A stretch of 64,000 nt of DNA from Glycomyces sp. TRM65418 (GCF_019710475.1 NZ_JAJFAX010000007.1:62001-126000), one strand, 5' to 3'; shown: positions 54,412 through 63,595, counted from the first letter of the stretch. Translations and numbers: made by a program. Notes: generated from the sequence alone by a model not told the origin.

Positions 54412-55176
54412 ATGGCGCTCATCCACGTTCCCTACCACCTCGACGAGCATCTGCCCGACCTCGGCATCCCGGTCCCGGACGGCGTCGCGATCGACGAGGT
54501 GACCGTGGCGCTACCGCCGGGCGAGGTGTGGCCTCGGCTGGTTCGGCTGTACGACGGGGTCGCCGAGGCGGTTGCGGCGCAGGCGCGCTCGGGAAGCACG
54601 GCGACGGTGCTGTCGGGCGATTGCACCGTCTCGGCAGGCGTCGCCGCGGGACTGCAGCGCGCGGGCGTCGACCCCTCGGTCGTGTGGTTCGACGCGCACG
54701 GCGACGTCCACACGCTGGCGACCAGCGAGTCGGGCTACTTGGGCGGCATGGCGTTGCGCTTCCTGCTGGGCCACCACTCCGAGGCCCTCGCCGAGCCCCT
54801 GGGGCTGCGGCCGCTCCCCGAGGAGCGCGCGGTGCTCGTCGACGCCAGGGACCTCGACCCCGCCGAAGTCGATTTCCTCGCCGCCTCGGCCCTGCGGCGG
54901 CTCGGGATCGCCGACCTGTCCGCCGCGGACCTCCCCGACGGCCCGCTGCTCGTCAATCTCGACATGGACACCCTCGACTCGGCCCTCCTGCCCGGCCTGC
55001 GGTACCCGGCGGCAGGAGGCCCGGACGCCGATGCGCTGCTGCGGGCCGTCCAGACCGTCGCCGCCACCGGCCGAGTCGCCGCGGTCAACCTCGCCTGCAC
55101 GTGGAACCCGGGCGGCGACCCCGAGGGCCGCCGCGGGCACCTCGTCTCCGCGGTCCTGGCCGCCGTCGACGGCTGA
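54412..55176 (+). CDS. Arginase/agmatinase-fold protein with altered metal site
   Basis: This 254-aa ureohydrolase-family protein keeps WFDAHGDVHT (DAHxD ligands) and LVNLDMDTLD (second Asp pair). The first ligand motif GGDH reads SGDCT, so Cys replaces the usual His. I recall the same change in DcsB, the N-omega-hydroxyarginine hydrolase of D-cycloserine synthesis. The substrate is unknown. A TATGCT box ends 6 nt before the ATG, suggesting a leaderless transcript. The 264 bp upstream hold no supported gene. Confidence 0.82.
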   Translation: MALIHVPYHLDEHLPDLGIPVPDGVAIDEVTVALPPGEVWPRLVRLYDGVAEAVAAQARSGSTATVLSGDCTVSAGVAAGLQRAGVDPSVVWFDAHGDVHTLATSESGYLGGMALRFLLGHHSEALAEPLGLRPLPEERAVLVDARDLDPAEVDFLAASALRRLGIADLSAADLPDGPLLVNLDMDTLDSALLPGLRYPAAGGPDADALLRAVQTVAATGRVAAVNLACTWNPGGDPEGRRGHLVSAVLAAVDG

Positions 55177-55198
55177 GAACGAGCTCTTGGCGCGAGCA

Positions 55199-55225
55199 GG
55201 GCCCGGCCGCTCGGCGGCCGGGCCC
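55199..55225. terminator. Bidirectional terminator
   Basis: A perfect 12-bp stem (55199-55210 / 55214-55225) with a TCG loop lies between the converging arginase-fold and dacB genes. Confidence 0.75.
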
Positions 55226-55246
55226 GTTCCGTTCGGGATCGACGCG

Positions 55247-56812
55247 TCAGCACACGGCCGGTTCGATCCAGGTGCATTCGAGGCGGTGGTTCGGGTCCTC
55301 CTCGGGCATCTCGATCTCGTCGACGTTCGCCGAGCGCATCGTCTCGGCCTCCGTCGAGGAGGCGCTGTGCCCGGCGATCGCGGCGGCGATCTTGTCCTCG
55401 ATGTCCTTCACCGTCGAGTACAGGAAGTCGTTGGCGACGACGCTGAAGACGAGTTCGCGTCCGTCGGCGTCGGTGACGTAGCCGGACAGGGCCGAGACGC
55501 TCGTCATCGAACCGGTCTTGGCGCGCACGTTGTCGGCCGCGGGGGTGCCGCACATGCGGCCGCCGAGGGTGCCGTCCTTGCACGCGATCGGCAGGGAGTC
55601 GTACCAGGTGTCGAACCAGGCCGCGTCCTTGACGCCGACGAGCAGGTCGGTGAGCATCCCGGTGGTGAACAGGTTGTGGCGCGAGATGCCGGAGCCGTCG
55701 ACCTGGCGGATCGGGCCGGTGTCGACGCCGTAGGACTCGATCGCCGCGTACACGGCGGCCTTCCCGCTCGCGAAGGTGCCCTTGCCGGTCGCCTGGTAGC
55801 CGAGGGTCTTGAACAGGGCCTCGGCGACGGAGGCGTTGGAGGGCTTGAGGACCACGCCGATGAGCTCGCTCAGCGGCATCGACTCGTGCGAGGCGAGGAG
55901 CTCGCCGCCCTGCGGTGCGGCCTCGCCGAAGCGGAGGTCGCCGGTGACGGTGATGCCCGCCTCCTCAAGGGAGTCGGCGAAGACGTCGGCGGCCAGCCGG
56001 GTCGGCTCGATCACCGATCGCGTGGCGTAGGTGCCGCCGCCGCCCGCCGCGACGGTGCCGCTGACGCGGATGACGTTGTCGTGCGGGTCGCGGTCGACGG
56101 TCACGTTGGTGCTCGTGCCCGTGGTGGCGGTGTTGACGATCTCCACGTAGTCGGTCGCCGGGCTCAGGCTGATCCGCGCGGGGTCGCCCTGAGCCGCGCC
56201 CGGCTTGATGAACACGCGGACGGACCCGGCGTGGTAGTCGTCGCCGGAGGCCACGGTGAGCGCCGAAACCTCTGCGGCGTAGGTGTACTGGAGGTCGGAC
56301 CAGCCCCATTCGGTGCCCGAGCGCACGGTGTCGAACGCGGTGTCGTCGGCCACGAGGTCGCCGTCGATCATGGACACGCCGAGGGCGGCGAGGTCTTCGG
56401 CCATCCGGTCGTAGTCGGATTCGAGGACCGTCGGGTCGCCGGCGCCGCGCAGGTAGAGGTCGCCGGAGACGACCCCGTCGGTCGGCCTGTCGCCGAGGAC
56501 CTCGGTGCTGTAGGTGAAGTCGCCGCCGAGGGCTTCCAGGGCCGCGGCGGTGGTGGTGAGCTTGTCGTTGGAGGCGGGGACGGCGCGCTTGGCGCCGTTG
56601 CGGTCGTAGAGGACTTCGCCGGTGTCCGCGTCGGCGACGGTGACGCCGATCTGGGAGTCGGTGAGGCGCTTGTCGGTCAGGATCGCGTCGATGGCCGAGA
56701 CGAGCGCGGCGTCGCCGGTCTCCTGCGCCTGGGCGACCACCGTGCCCGCGATGGTGATGGCGCCCGCCGCGGTGACCGCGACGGCGCCGGAGATAAGGGT
56801 GCGTTTTCTCAC
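55247..56812 (-). CDS. dacB: D-alanyl-D-alanine carboxypeptidase/endopeptidase, PBP4 type
   Basis: This 521-aa secreted enzyme has a signal peptide (about 1-30) and the PBP4 (peptidase S13) active site: Ser81-x-x-Lys84 (SNDK), the SGISRHN block and Lys432-Thr-Gly. It trims or cleaves peptidoglycan cross-links. The GTG at 56812 starts the signal peptide; the frame remains open to 56965. A TACACT box 6 nt upstream suggests a leaderless transcript. The C-terminal tail (about 480-521) has two Cys. Confidence 0.93.
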   Translation of the reverse strand: MRKRTLISGAVAVTAAGAITIAGTVVAQAQETGDAALVSAIDAILTDKRLTDSQIGVTVADADTGEVLYDRNGAKRAVPASNDKLTTTAAALEALGGDFTYSTEVLGDRPTDGVVSGDLYLRGAGDPTVLESDYDRMAEDLAALGVSMIDGDLVADDTAFDTVRSGTEWGWSDLQYTYAAEVSALTVASGDDYHAGSVRVFIKPGAAQGDPARISLSPATDYVEIVNTATTGTSTNVTVDRDPHDNVIRVSGTVAAGGGGTYATRSVIEPTRLAADVFADSLEEAGITVTGDLRFGEAAPQGGELLASHESMPLSELIGVVLKPSNASVAEALFKTLGYQATGKGTFASGKAAVYAAIESYGVDTGPIRQVDGSGISRHNLFTTGMLTDLLVGVKDAAWFDTWYDSLPIACKDGTLGGRMCGTPAADNVRAKTGSMTSVSALSGYVTDADGRELVFSVVANDFLYSTVKDIEDKIAAAIAGHSASSTEAETMRSANVDEIEMPEEDPNHRLECTWIEPAVC

Positions 56813-56818
56813 TTCGCG

Positions 56819-56824
56819 AGTGTA
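56819..56824 (-). promoter_or_regulatory. -10 box of dacB, likely leaderless
   Basis: TACACT on the minus strand is 6 nt from the GTG at 56812, and no Shine-Dalgarno lies between. Confidence 0.5.
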
Positions 56825-56986
56825 GGCGCGGCGTATCAGAGAATTCCACTCATAGCGCGTGAAGAACCGAAATCGCTGCGACCCAGTGCAACCGGATGCG
56901 CGTCGCACGCCCGGTACGAGTCGGCGGCCGTGCCGCGCGGTGCGTCCACGGCCCGATTCGCCCACCGGGACACGGGATTCGGGCGT

Positions 56987-57048
56987 CGGCGGCCGATTCC
57001 TTTGCGCGGGAAAGGAATCGGCCGCCGCGATGCTCGATCGCGGCGGCC
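56987..57048 (-). terminator. Paired alternative hairpins after glmS
   Basis: A perfect 17-bp hairpin (56987-57003 / 57011-57027) and a perfect 11-bp hairpin (57020-57030 / 57038-57048) share 57020-57027, so only one can form at a time. They follow the glmS stop on the minus strand. Confidence 0.75.
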
Positions 57049-57084
57049 GGAGTCCACAGTGCCCTTACAGGGGCGCGCCCGGGG

Positions 57085-58938
57085 CTACTCCACCGTCACC
57101 GACTTGGCGAGATTGCGCGGCTGGTCGATATCGCGGCCCAGGGCCGTCGCGAGCTCGGCCGCGAACTCCTGGAGCGGGACGGCGGTCAGCAGCGGCGCCA
57201 GCAGCGTCGGCGACGCGGGCGTCTCGATCACCATGTCGGCGTGGACGGCGGTGATGCGGTCGCCCTCCTCGCACACGGCGATCACCTTCGCGCCGCGCGC
57301 CTTGACCTCCTGGATGTTGGAGACGATCTTGTCGTGCAGCAGCGAGCGCCCGCGCGGGCTCGGCACGATCGCGATCACGGGCGTGCCGTCCTCGATGAGC
57401 GAGATCGGGCCGTGCTTGAGCTCCCCGGCCGCGAAGCCCTCGGCGTGCAGGTACGCGAGCTCCTTGAGCTTCAGCGCGCCTTCGAGGGCGACCGGGTAGC
57501 CGACGTGGCGGCCGATGAAGAGGACGCGGTCGGCGCCGCTCGCGGCGCAGTCGCGGGCCATCTGCCGGACCGGGTCGAGGCCCTCGATGACCTTGGCGAT
57601 CTTGCCGGGCGCGGCGACGAGCTCGTCGAGCACGGCCGACACCTCGTCGGCGTACTTGATGCCGCGCACCTGCGCGAGGTGCAGGCCCACGAGGTAGCAG
57701 GCGGCGAGCTGGGTGAGGAACGCCTTCGTGGAGGCGACGGCGACCTCGATGCCGGCGCGCGTGTACAGCACGGCGTCGGACTCGCGCGGGATCGTCGACC
57801 CGACCGTGTTCGAGATGGACAGCACGCGGGCCTTCTGGTCCTTGGCGTGGCGCACCGCCATGAGCGTGTCCATGGTCTCGCCGGACTGCGAGATGGCGAC
57901 GACCAGCGTGGAGCGGTCGAGCACCGGGTCGCGGTAGCGGAACTCGCTGGCGAGCTCGACCTCGCAGGGGATGCGCGTCCAGTGCTCGATGGCGTACTTG
58001 GTGACGAGCCCGGCGTGGTAGGACGTGCCGCAGGCGATGATGAAGACCTTGTCGATGTCGCGGAAGTCCTGGTCGGACATGCGGACCTCGTCGAGGACGA
58101 TCTGCCCGGACTCGTCGATGCGCCCGCGGAGGGTGTCGGCGACCGCGGCGGGCTGCTCGTGGATCTCCTTGCGCATGAAGGTCTCGAAGCCGCCCTTCTC
58201 GGCGGCGGCGATGTCCCAGTCCACGCTGAACGGCTTGCCTTCGGAAAGCGCACCGTCGAAGCCGCGGACGGTGAGGCCCTCGCGGTCGATGGTGACGATC
58301 TGGTCCTGGCCCAGCTCGATCGCGTCGGTCGTATAGGCGATGAAGGCGGCCACGTCGGAGGCGAGGAAGTACTCGCCCTCGCCGATGCCGACCACGAGGG
58401 GGGAGTTGCGGCGGGCGCCGACCACGGTGTCGGGGTCGTCGGCGGCGACGGCCAGGAGCGTGAACGCGCCTTCGAGGCGCGCGCAGACGCGGGTCATGGC
58501 CTCGGTGAGGTCCCCGTCGACGGCGTACTCGCGGCCGAGGAGGTGCGCGGCCACCTCGGTGTCGGTGTCGGACCCGAACTCGATGCCGGCGTTCTCGAGC
58601 TCGGTGCGCAGCTGCGCGAAGTTCTCGATGATGCCGTTGTGGATCAGCGCGACGCGGCCGTCGGCGGACAGGTGCGGGTGGGCGTTGCGGTCGGAGGGGA
58701 CGCCGTGCGTGGCCCAGCGGGTGTGCCCGATGCCGCAGGTGGACGCCGCGAGCGGGTGGTCGGCCAGGGCCGCCTCCAGGTTCGCGAGCTTCCCGGCGCG
58801 CTTGTCGACCTCGACGCCGTCCGGGGACACGAGCGCGACGCCTGCCGAGTCGTAGCCGCGGTATTCGAGACGGCGAAGGCCGTCGAGCACGACGTCGACG
58901 GCGCTGCGGCGGCCGACGTATCCAACGATTCCACACAT
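57085..58938 (-). CDS. glmS: Glutamine-fructose-6-phosphate aminotransferase GlmS
   Basis: This 617-aa enzyme makes glucosamine-6-phosphate from fructose-6-phosphate and glutamine, the first step to UDP-GlcNAc. The N-terminal amidotransferase begins MCGIVGYVG with nucleophile Cys2 and carries HTRWATHG and HNGIIEN. Two SIS domains follow (about 290-420 and 460-600), ending in RNLAKSVTVE. No glmS ribozyme features are seen upstream, as expected outside Firmicutes. Confidence 0.97.
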   Translation of the reverse strand: MCGIVGYVGRRSAVDVVLDGLRRLEYRGYDSAGVALVSPDGVEVDKRAGKLANLEAALADHPLAASTCGIGHTRWATHGVPSDRNAHPHLSADGRVALIHNGIIENFAQLRTELENAGIEFGSDTDTEVAAHLLGREYAVDGDLTEAMTRVCARLEGAFTLLAVAADDPDTVVGARRNSPLVVGIGEGEYFLASDVAAFIAYTTDAIELGQDQIVTIDREGLTVRGFDGALSEGKPFSVDWDIAAAEKGGFETFMRKEIHEQPAAVADTLRGRIDESGQIVLDEVRMSDQDFRDIDKVFIIACGTSYHAGLVTKYAIEHWTRIPCEVELASEFRYRDPVLDRSTLVVAISQSGETMDTLMAVRHAKDQKARVLSISNTVGSTIPRESDAVLYTRAGIEVAVASTKAFLTQLAACYLVGLHLAQVRGIKYADEVSAVLDELVAAPGKIAKVIEGLDPVRQMARDCAASGADRVLFIGRHVGYPVALEGALKLKELAYLHAEGFAAGELKHGPISLIEDGTPVIAIVPSPRGRSLLHDKIVSNIQEVKARGAKVIAVCEEGDRITAVHADMVIETPASPTLLAPLLTAVPLQEFAAELATALGRDIDQPRNLAKSVTVE

Positions 58939-59075
58939 GCGAAGAACCTTACAGCAGTTTCGCGCATCACCCTTGCGCGGATCACCAGGAATCGATCACA
59001 CCGTTTGATCATTCGGAGTGCTCCGATGTCGTTCGCCGGTGCGGCGCCCCGCGTTCGCCCACCGCGCCGCACGGC

Positions 59076-60989
59076 TCACGACACGACGGCGATGCCGCGC
59101 GTGCCGTCCTCCTTCACGTAGCTGATCGCGGCTCCGGACCCGACGGCGCTGAGCTGCGCGTCGTGGCACCAGTTCGCGGGGATCCCGGCGCCGTCGTGCC
59201 GGTCGGCCGGGAACTCGATCGGCGCGGTCTTCCCCCCGGCGACCTCGTAGAGGCGGCAGTCCGGGCGCGTCGGGTCGAGCGACAGGTCCGCGGCGAGCAT
59301 GGCCCGGTTGTCGGGGAGGACGGTGCCCCAGCCGCGCGCGACCTCGGGTTCCAGGGGCGTGAAGCCCAGCTGCACCGCCTGGTGGTGGAGCCGCTCGCCG
59401 GAGTCGGCGTCGAAGGCCATGACGCCGAGCCAGGAGCCCTCGCGGTCCGTCGCGGCGTAGCACTCGATGATCTGGACGGTGCGGCGCGTGGCCGACGGGG
59501 CCTGCGCCTTCGATTCGCCCCCGGCGACCACGCCGTCGGCGGGGGCGGTCGGCTGCGACAGGTGGAGCGTCCCGCCGCACGCGGAGGAGTTGGTCGATCC
59601 GAACGTCTGCTCCTCCGTGCGCCAGCGCTCGGACCCGTCGGCGATGGCGTAGGCGATGAGGTGGTGCTCGAAGCGGCGGGCCGAGAAGGGCCCGTCGGAG
59701 ACGCGGTGCTCGATGCGGCTGTCGAGGACGATGGTGTCCTCGGTGACCAGGAAGGACTCGGGGACGACCTGCGCCTCCTGATGGATCTCCCGCTTCCAGG
59801 CGCGCGTGCCGTCGTCGAGGTCGAAGGCGAGCACGTGGTCGCGGGCGTCGCGCCGGTCGGGGGCGGGCACGCAGTCGGCGAGCATGAGGACGCGGGAGTC
59901 GGCGACCTGGGCGGCGGTGCCCTCGCATCCGGCCGGCATCTCGCCCTTCCACAGCAGGTCGCCGTCGAAGTCGTAGACGGTGAAGACCGCGGACTTGTCC
60001 TCGGCGTAGAGGAGGCGGTCCTCGATGAGGGCGAGGAGGACGCCCGGGGAGCCGTCGAAGGAGGCGGTGGCCACCTCGGCGCCGTCGCGGGCGCGCAGGA
60101 CGCGGGTCTGGAAGTCGCCGTTGTTGTCGGCGCGGGGGCCGGTGAGGGCGACGAGGGTCTCGTCCTGGGAGAGGGTCGGCGGCTGCGCGGAGCGCCAGTT
60201 CCAGCGGCGGTGGTACCAGAGGGCGGCGCCGGTGGCCGGGTCGAGCATGGTGACCGCCTGCGGGACGGGTTCGGCGGGGTGGTCGGTGCGCAGGAGGCCG
60301 TAGGGGGTGTCGGTGAAGCGCTCGACCCCGGCGAGGTCGGCGAGGCCGTCGGGCCCGGCGTCGGCGGGGACGGCGTCGCCGACCCGGACGTCCTGGTTGG
60401 CGAGTTCGGCCCAGAGCTGCATGGCGGGGGCGAGGACGGCGGCGAGGAAGGCGGTGACGGCGACGGCGAGGATGGCGACCTTGCGGCGCAGGTCCCTCGC
60501 GACGGGGATGCGGCCGCCCGCGTAGCCTTCGACGACGAATTCGGAGAGGGCGAGGAGGCCGCCGCCGACGACGCCGAAGCCGTAGGCGAGGGTGGCGACG
60601 CCGGCGCGGTGGGTGATGAACTGGCCGGGGCCGGCCTCGGGCATGGAGGAGTAGACGGCCCATCCCGAGACGGCGGCGAAGACGGCCGCGAGGAGGGCCC
60701 CGACGATGGTCCGCAGGCCCGCGTGGGCGCCGGCCGTGGCGACGAGGGCGGCGACGATGAGGACCGAGGCGACGGTGCCGATGATCATGAGGGCGCCGGA
60801 GGAGCCGGAGCTGGCGCCGGTGCCGAAGGAGGCCCAGACGAGGAGCACCGCCCAGCAGACGAGGGCGGTGATGCCTGAGGCGCGGAGGAAGACCCGGGCG
60901 AGCGGGCGCGCGGAGGACCAGTGCTCGCGCGAGTGCGCCGCGACCGGGGCGGTGCTTGGGCGGCCGGTGCCGGAGGCGTTGTGGGACAT
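59076..60989 (-). CDS. Membrane protein with PQQ-like beta-propeller
   Basis: This 637-aa protein has about four or five N-terminal transmembrane segments (about 35-200) and an extracellular PQQ-like propeller (about 225-637), seen as repeated blades LDPATGAALWYHR, YDFDGDLLWKGEM, FDLDDGTRAWKREI, YAIADGSERWRTE and FDADSGERLHHQ. It could be a scaffold or sensor at the cell surface; no enzymatic residues are evident. The ATG at 60989 has GAGGGCAT upstream. Monocistronic. Confidence 0.88.
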   Translation of the reverse strand: MSHNASGTGRPSTAPVAAHSREHWSSARPLARVFLRASGITALVCWAVLLVWASFGTGASSGSSGALMIIGTVASVLIVAALVATAGAHAGLRTIVGALLAAVFAAVSGWAVYSSMPEAGPGQFITHRAGVATLAYGFGVVGGGLLALSEFVVEGYAGGRIPVARDLRRKVAILAVAVTAFLAAVLAPAMQLWAELANQDVRVGDAVPADAGPDGLADLAGVERFTDTPYGLLRTDHPAEPVPQAVTMLDPATGAALWYHRRWNWRSAQPPTLSQDETLVALTGPRADNNGDFQTRVLRARDGAEVATASFDGSPGVLLALIEDRLLYAEDKSAVFTVYDFDGDLLWKGEMPAGCEGTAAQVADSRVLMLADCVPAPDRRDARDHVLAFDLDDGTRAWKREIHQEAQVVPESFLVTEDTIVLDSRIEHRVSDGPFSARRFEHHLIAYAIADGSERWRTEEQTFGSTNSSACGGTLHLSQPTAPADGVVAGGESKAQAPSATRRTVQIIECYAATDREGSWLGVMAFDADSGERLHHQAVQLGFTPLEPEVARGWGTVLPDNRAMLAADLSLDPTRPDCRLYEVAGGKTAPIEFPADRHDGAGIPANWCHDAQLSAVGSGAAISYVKEDGTRGIAVVS

Positions 60990-61111
60990 GCCCTCTTTCT
61001 ACCGGTCACCGGCACCCGGAGCAGGGCTTTCGCCCAGATCGGAGTCCGGTTTCCCCCTTGAGGGCGAGCGGTCGATCCTTTGAGGCCGGTCGCCGGAGCC
61101 CCGGGCGCGCC

Positions 61112-61777
61112 TCAGGCGTCGCCGAGGGGCGCGAACGCGACCGGGGTGTAGGTCGGCTGGGTGCCGACCGGGCCCTTGCCGAAGTCGGAGCGGTAGAGCA
61201 CGACTTCGTCGGCGGTCCAGCTGGGGCCGTAGTAGCGGCGCAGGGTCAGCAGGTCCTCGGCGGCCTGCTGGTTGGTCACGCGGTCGCCGGGGCGGGCGAG
61301 GGTGACGTGGGGCCGGTACTGCTTCTGGTCGACGGGGAGGCCGCTGGCGATGAGTCCGGCGCGGATGCGGTGGACGAGGTCGACCAGGGGCGCGACGTCG
61401 CCGTCGAGTCCCGCGTAGACCACCGAGTAGCGGCCGCGGCCGAAGCGGCCGCCGCCGGAGACGCACAGGCGCATCGGTTCGGATTCGCGGGCCGCGGCGG
61501 CGATGACCTCGGCGGTCTCGGCGCAGCGGTCGACGGGGACCTCGCCGAGGAAGGTGAGCGTCAGGTGCCAGTTCTCGGAGCGGACGAGCCGCGTGGCGGA
61601 GGGGCGTCGACCGATCGCGCCGGGGCGGCTCGGGACACCGCGCCGTGCGATGTTGAGGTCGGAGACGACTTCGGTGAGGTCGGCGACGGCGTTGTCCGGC
61701 AGCGGGAGCGCGGCGAACAGTCGCTCGGTTCGCACCTGTGTCGCGGACTGTGGGACCGCTGTGGCGGAGGCACTCAC
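61112..61777 (-). CDS. thpR: RNA 2',3'-cyclic phosphodiesterase ThpR (2'-5' RNA ligase family)
   Basis: This 221-aa member of the 2H phosphoesterase family has both HxTx motifs, His71-Leu-Thr and His157-Val-Thr. The N-terminus RLFAALPLPD is typical. It hydrolyses RNA 2',3'-cyclic phosphates in vitro. GGAGGGAATCCA lies just before the GTG at 61777. A 25-residue Arg/Gly-rich loop (about 44-66) before the first motif is longer than usual. Confidence 0.92.
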   Translation of the reverse strand: MSASATAVPQSATQVRTERLFAALPLPDNAVADLTEVVSDLNIARRGVPSRPGAIGRRPSATRLVRSENWHLTLTFLGEVPVDRCAETAEVIAAAARESEPMRLCVSGGGRFGRGRYSVVYAGLDGDVAPLVDLVHRIRAGLIASGLPVDQKQYRPHVTLARPGDRVTNQQAAEDLLTLRRYYGPSWTADEVVLYRSDFGKGPVGTQPTYTPVAFAPLGDA

Positions 61778-62140
61778 TGGATTCCCTCCAGGGGCTCTAC
61801 TCGGGGGTCAGTGACACGGGCCGCGATGAGTGGTGTGTCGCCGCGGCACGGTCGGGGCTGTCACGATGTGACCTATCCTCGCAGCAATCTCGGCTGTTAA
61901 TTCAGTGAAATCCCACGGGACGAGACAGTAATTTCGCGCCGGTAACACTCGAGTGCACTGCCGTGTCAATGGAGGCACAGGAGGTTCCCGGCACTTCAGG
62001 AGCTCTCGGACAACTGGAGTGAAGGCTGCGATGAGCCGTCGTTCAGCCAGTGGAATTCCGCTGACAAAAGTGAATCGAAATTCTGAACGGACCATTGCCT
62101 TCGAATGAATCGATCCGGGCGCCGTTGGCCACGACGCCGC
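61778..62140. other. 363-bp region with a lower-GC patch and only short ORFs
   Basis: GC drops over about 61860-62110. A minus-strand frame (61808-62095) uses two TTA codons and shows no codon bias. On the plus strand two tiny frames follow each other, 61970-62023 (MEAQEVPGTSGALGQLE) and 62031-62108 (starting MSRRSASGIPL), the second with GGAGTGAAGG upstream. None is convincing. Confidence 0.4.
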
Positions 62141-63403
62141 TTAGGGCATGGCCTTGCCGCGAAGGCCCACCGAGCGGCGCTTGATCTGGGCGCGCTTGGC
62201 GAGGGCCACCGCGGCGGGCGTGGCGATCGCGACGAGGCCGCCGAGCCACAGGCCCGCGCGGGCCCCGAATCCCTCCATGAACCAGCCGACCAGCGGCGCG
62301 AAGACCGCCGTGGAGCCGAGGAACACGAGCATGTACAGGCTCAGCACGCGGCCGCGGTAGTCGCCGCGGACGCCCATCTGGATGCGCTGGTTGGCCGCCT
62401 GCGAGTAGTAGATCATCGCGAAGCCGGTGGGCGCGGCGAGCGCCATCGCCGACCAGAGGCCGGGGGCGAGGCCGATGAGGAGGGTGCCGACGCCGAGCAG
62501 GGCCGAGGAGGTGAGCATCGTGGCCAGGCTGGGACGTCCCGAGCGGCGGCCCGAGGCGAGCGCGCCGGCGAGCGCGCCGACCGCGAGGGCGGTCAGGAGC
62601 AGGCCGTAGCTGTCGGCGCCGGTGTCGAACTCGGTGCGGGCGAGCATCGAGAGCGTCAGCGCGAAGTTGAAGGTGAAGCCGGAGACGAGGAGGGCGACGA
62701 CGAGGACGGCGATGAGGTCGGGCCGGGCGGCGGTGTAGCGCAGGGCCTCGCGGATGCCGCCGGCGTCGGCGTGGCGGCGCACCGGGTTGGAGAGGCTGCG
62801 GCGCAGGAGGATCGCGCAGGACAGGGCGGGGCCGAGGAAGACCACGGCGCACATGGCGATGACGGCGCCGGTGGAGGTGACGGCGATGAGGACGCCCGCG
62901 ATGGCGGGGCCGGCGATGCGGCTGGTGTTGAAGATGGCGCTGCCGAGGCTGACGGCGTTGGGAAGCGCCTCGCGGTCGACGAGCTCGGAGTAGAAGGCCT
63001 GGCGGGCGGGGCCTTCGACGACCGCGACGGAGCCGAAGGCGAACATGCCGACGTAGACCATCCAGAGCTCGATGTGCCCGGTGAGGACGACGGCGGCGAG
63101 GCAGGCGGTCACGGTGGCCGAGCCGAGGGAGCAGAGGAGGAGGATGCGGCGCTTGTCGAAGCTGTCGGCGATCTGGCCGCCCTGGAGTCCGAAGAGGAGG
63201 TAGGGACCGAACTGGAGCGCGAGGGTCCAGCCGAGGGCGGTGCCGGAGTTCCCGGAGAGCTCGAGGACGAGCCAGCTGATGGCGGTCGTCTGGAGCCAGA
63301 ACGCGAGGGTGCCCACGAGCTGCCCGGCGGCGTACACGCGGAAGCCGGGGTAGGTGAGCGCACGGAACGTGCGGCGCAGCTGACTGATGATGACCGGAGA
63401 CAT
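62141..63403 (-). CDS. MFS transporter, MFS_3/enterobactin-exporter-like
   Basis: This 420-aa transporter has about 11-12 membrane segments and the family blocks AGQLVGTLAFWLQTTAISWLVLEL, GGQIADSFDKRRIL and NQRIQMGVRGDYRGRVLSLYML. It is likely an efflux pump for a hydrophobic compound. The ATG at 63403 is used; an in-frame TTG at 63412 is possible. GGGGG sits very close to the ATG, so the start or a leaderless mode is uncertain. An inverted repeat upstream may bind a regulator. Confidence 0.87.
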   Translation of the reverse strand: MSPVIISQLRRTFRALTYPGFRVYAAGQLVGTLAFWLQTTAISWLVLELSGNSGTALGWTLALQFGPYLLFGLQGGQIADSFDKRRILLLCSLGSATVTACLAAVVLTGHIELWMVYVGMFAFGSVAVVEGPARQAFYSELVDREALPNAVSLGSAIFNTSRIAGPAIAGVLIAVTSTGAVIAMCAVVFLGPALSCAILLRRSLSNPVRRHADAGGIREALRYTAARPDLIAVLVVALLVSGFTFNFALTLSMLARTEFDTGADSYGLLLTALAVGALAGALASGRRSGRPSLATMLTSSALLGVGTLLIGLAPGLWSAMALAAPTGFAMIYYSQAANQRIQMGVRGDYRGRVLSLYMLVFLGSTAVFAPLVGWFMEGFGARAGLWLGGLVAIATPAAVALAKRAQIKRRSVGLRGKAMP

Positions 63404-63422
63404 GACCCCCAATGATATTTAC

Positions 63423-63444
63423 TTACCGGTCGGCTAGCCAGTAA
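63423..63444. promoter_or_regulatory. Possible TetR-type operator of the MFS gene
   Basis: TTAC-y-GG ... CC-r-GTAA forms a 22-bp imperfect palindrome about 20 bp upstream of the MFS start, next to an AT-rich -10-like stretch. No regulator gene is adjacent. Confidence 0.5.
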
Positions 63445-63595
63445 TTATGACGGACTTCTCGCCCCGCGTCGACGCACGGCACCACGGCGTCGTCGGACCC
63501 GCGCGCCATCGTTGAAACGGGGACTCCGAAACCCGACGCGCTTGCGCCCGACCCGTTCTCGGCGCTCCCCCGACGCATCCGCCGCGGACGACGAA

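Noticed and set aside
61808-62095. 95-codon minus-strand ORF
   Set aside because: Random-like third codon positions, two TTA codons and no recognisable motif; listed only within the intergenic entry.
63448-63516. 22-codon plus-strand ORF (MTDFSPRVDARHHG...)
   Set aside because: No ribosome site, no conservation evidence, ends quickly; likely chance.
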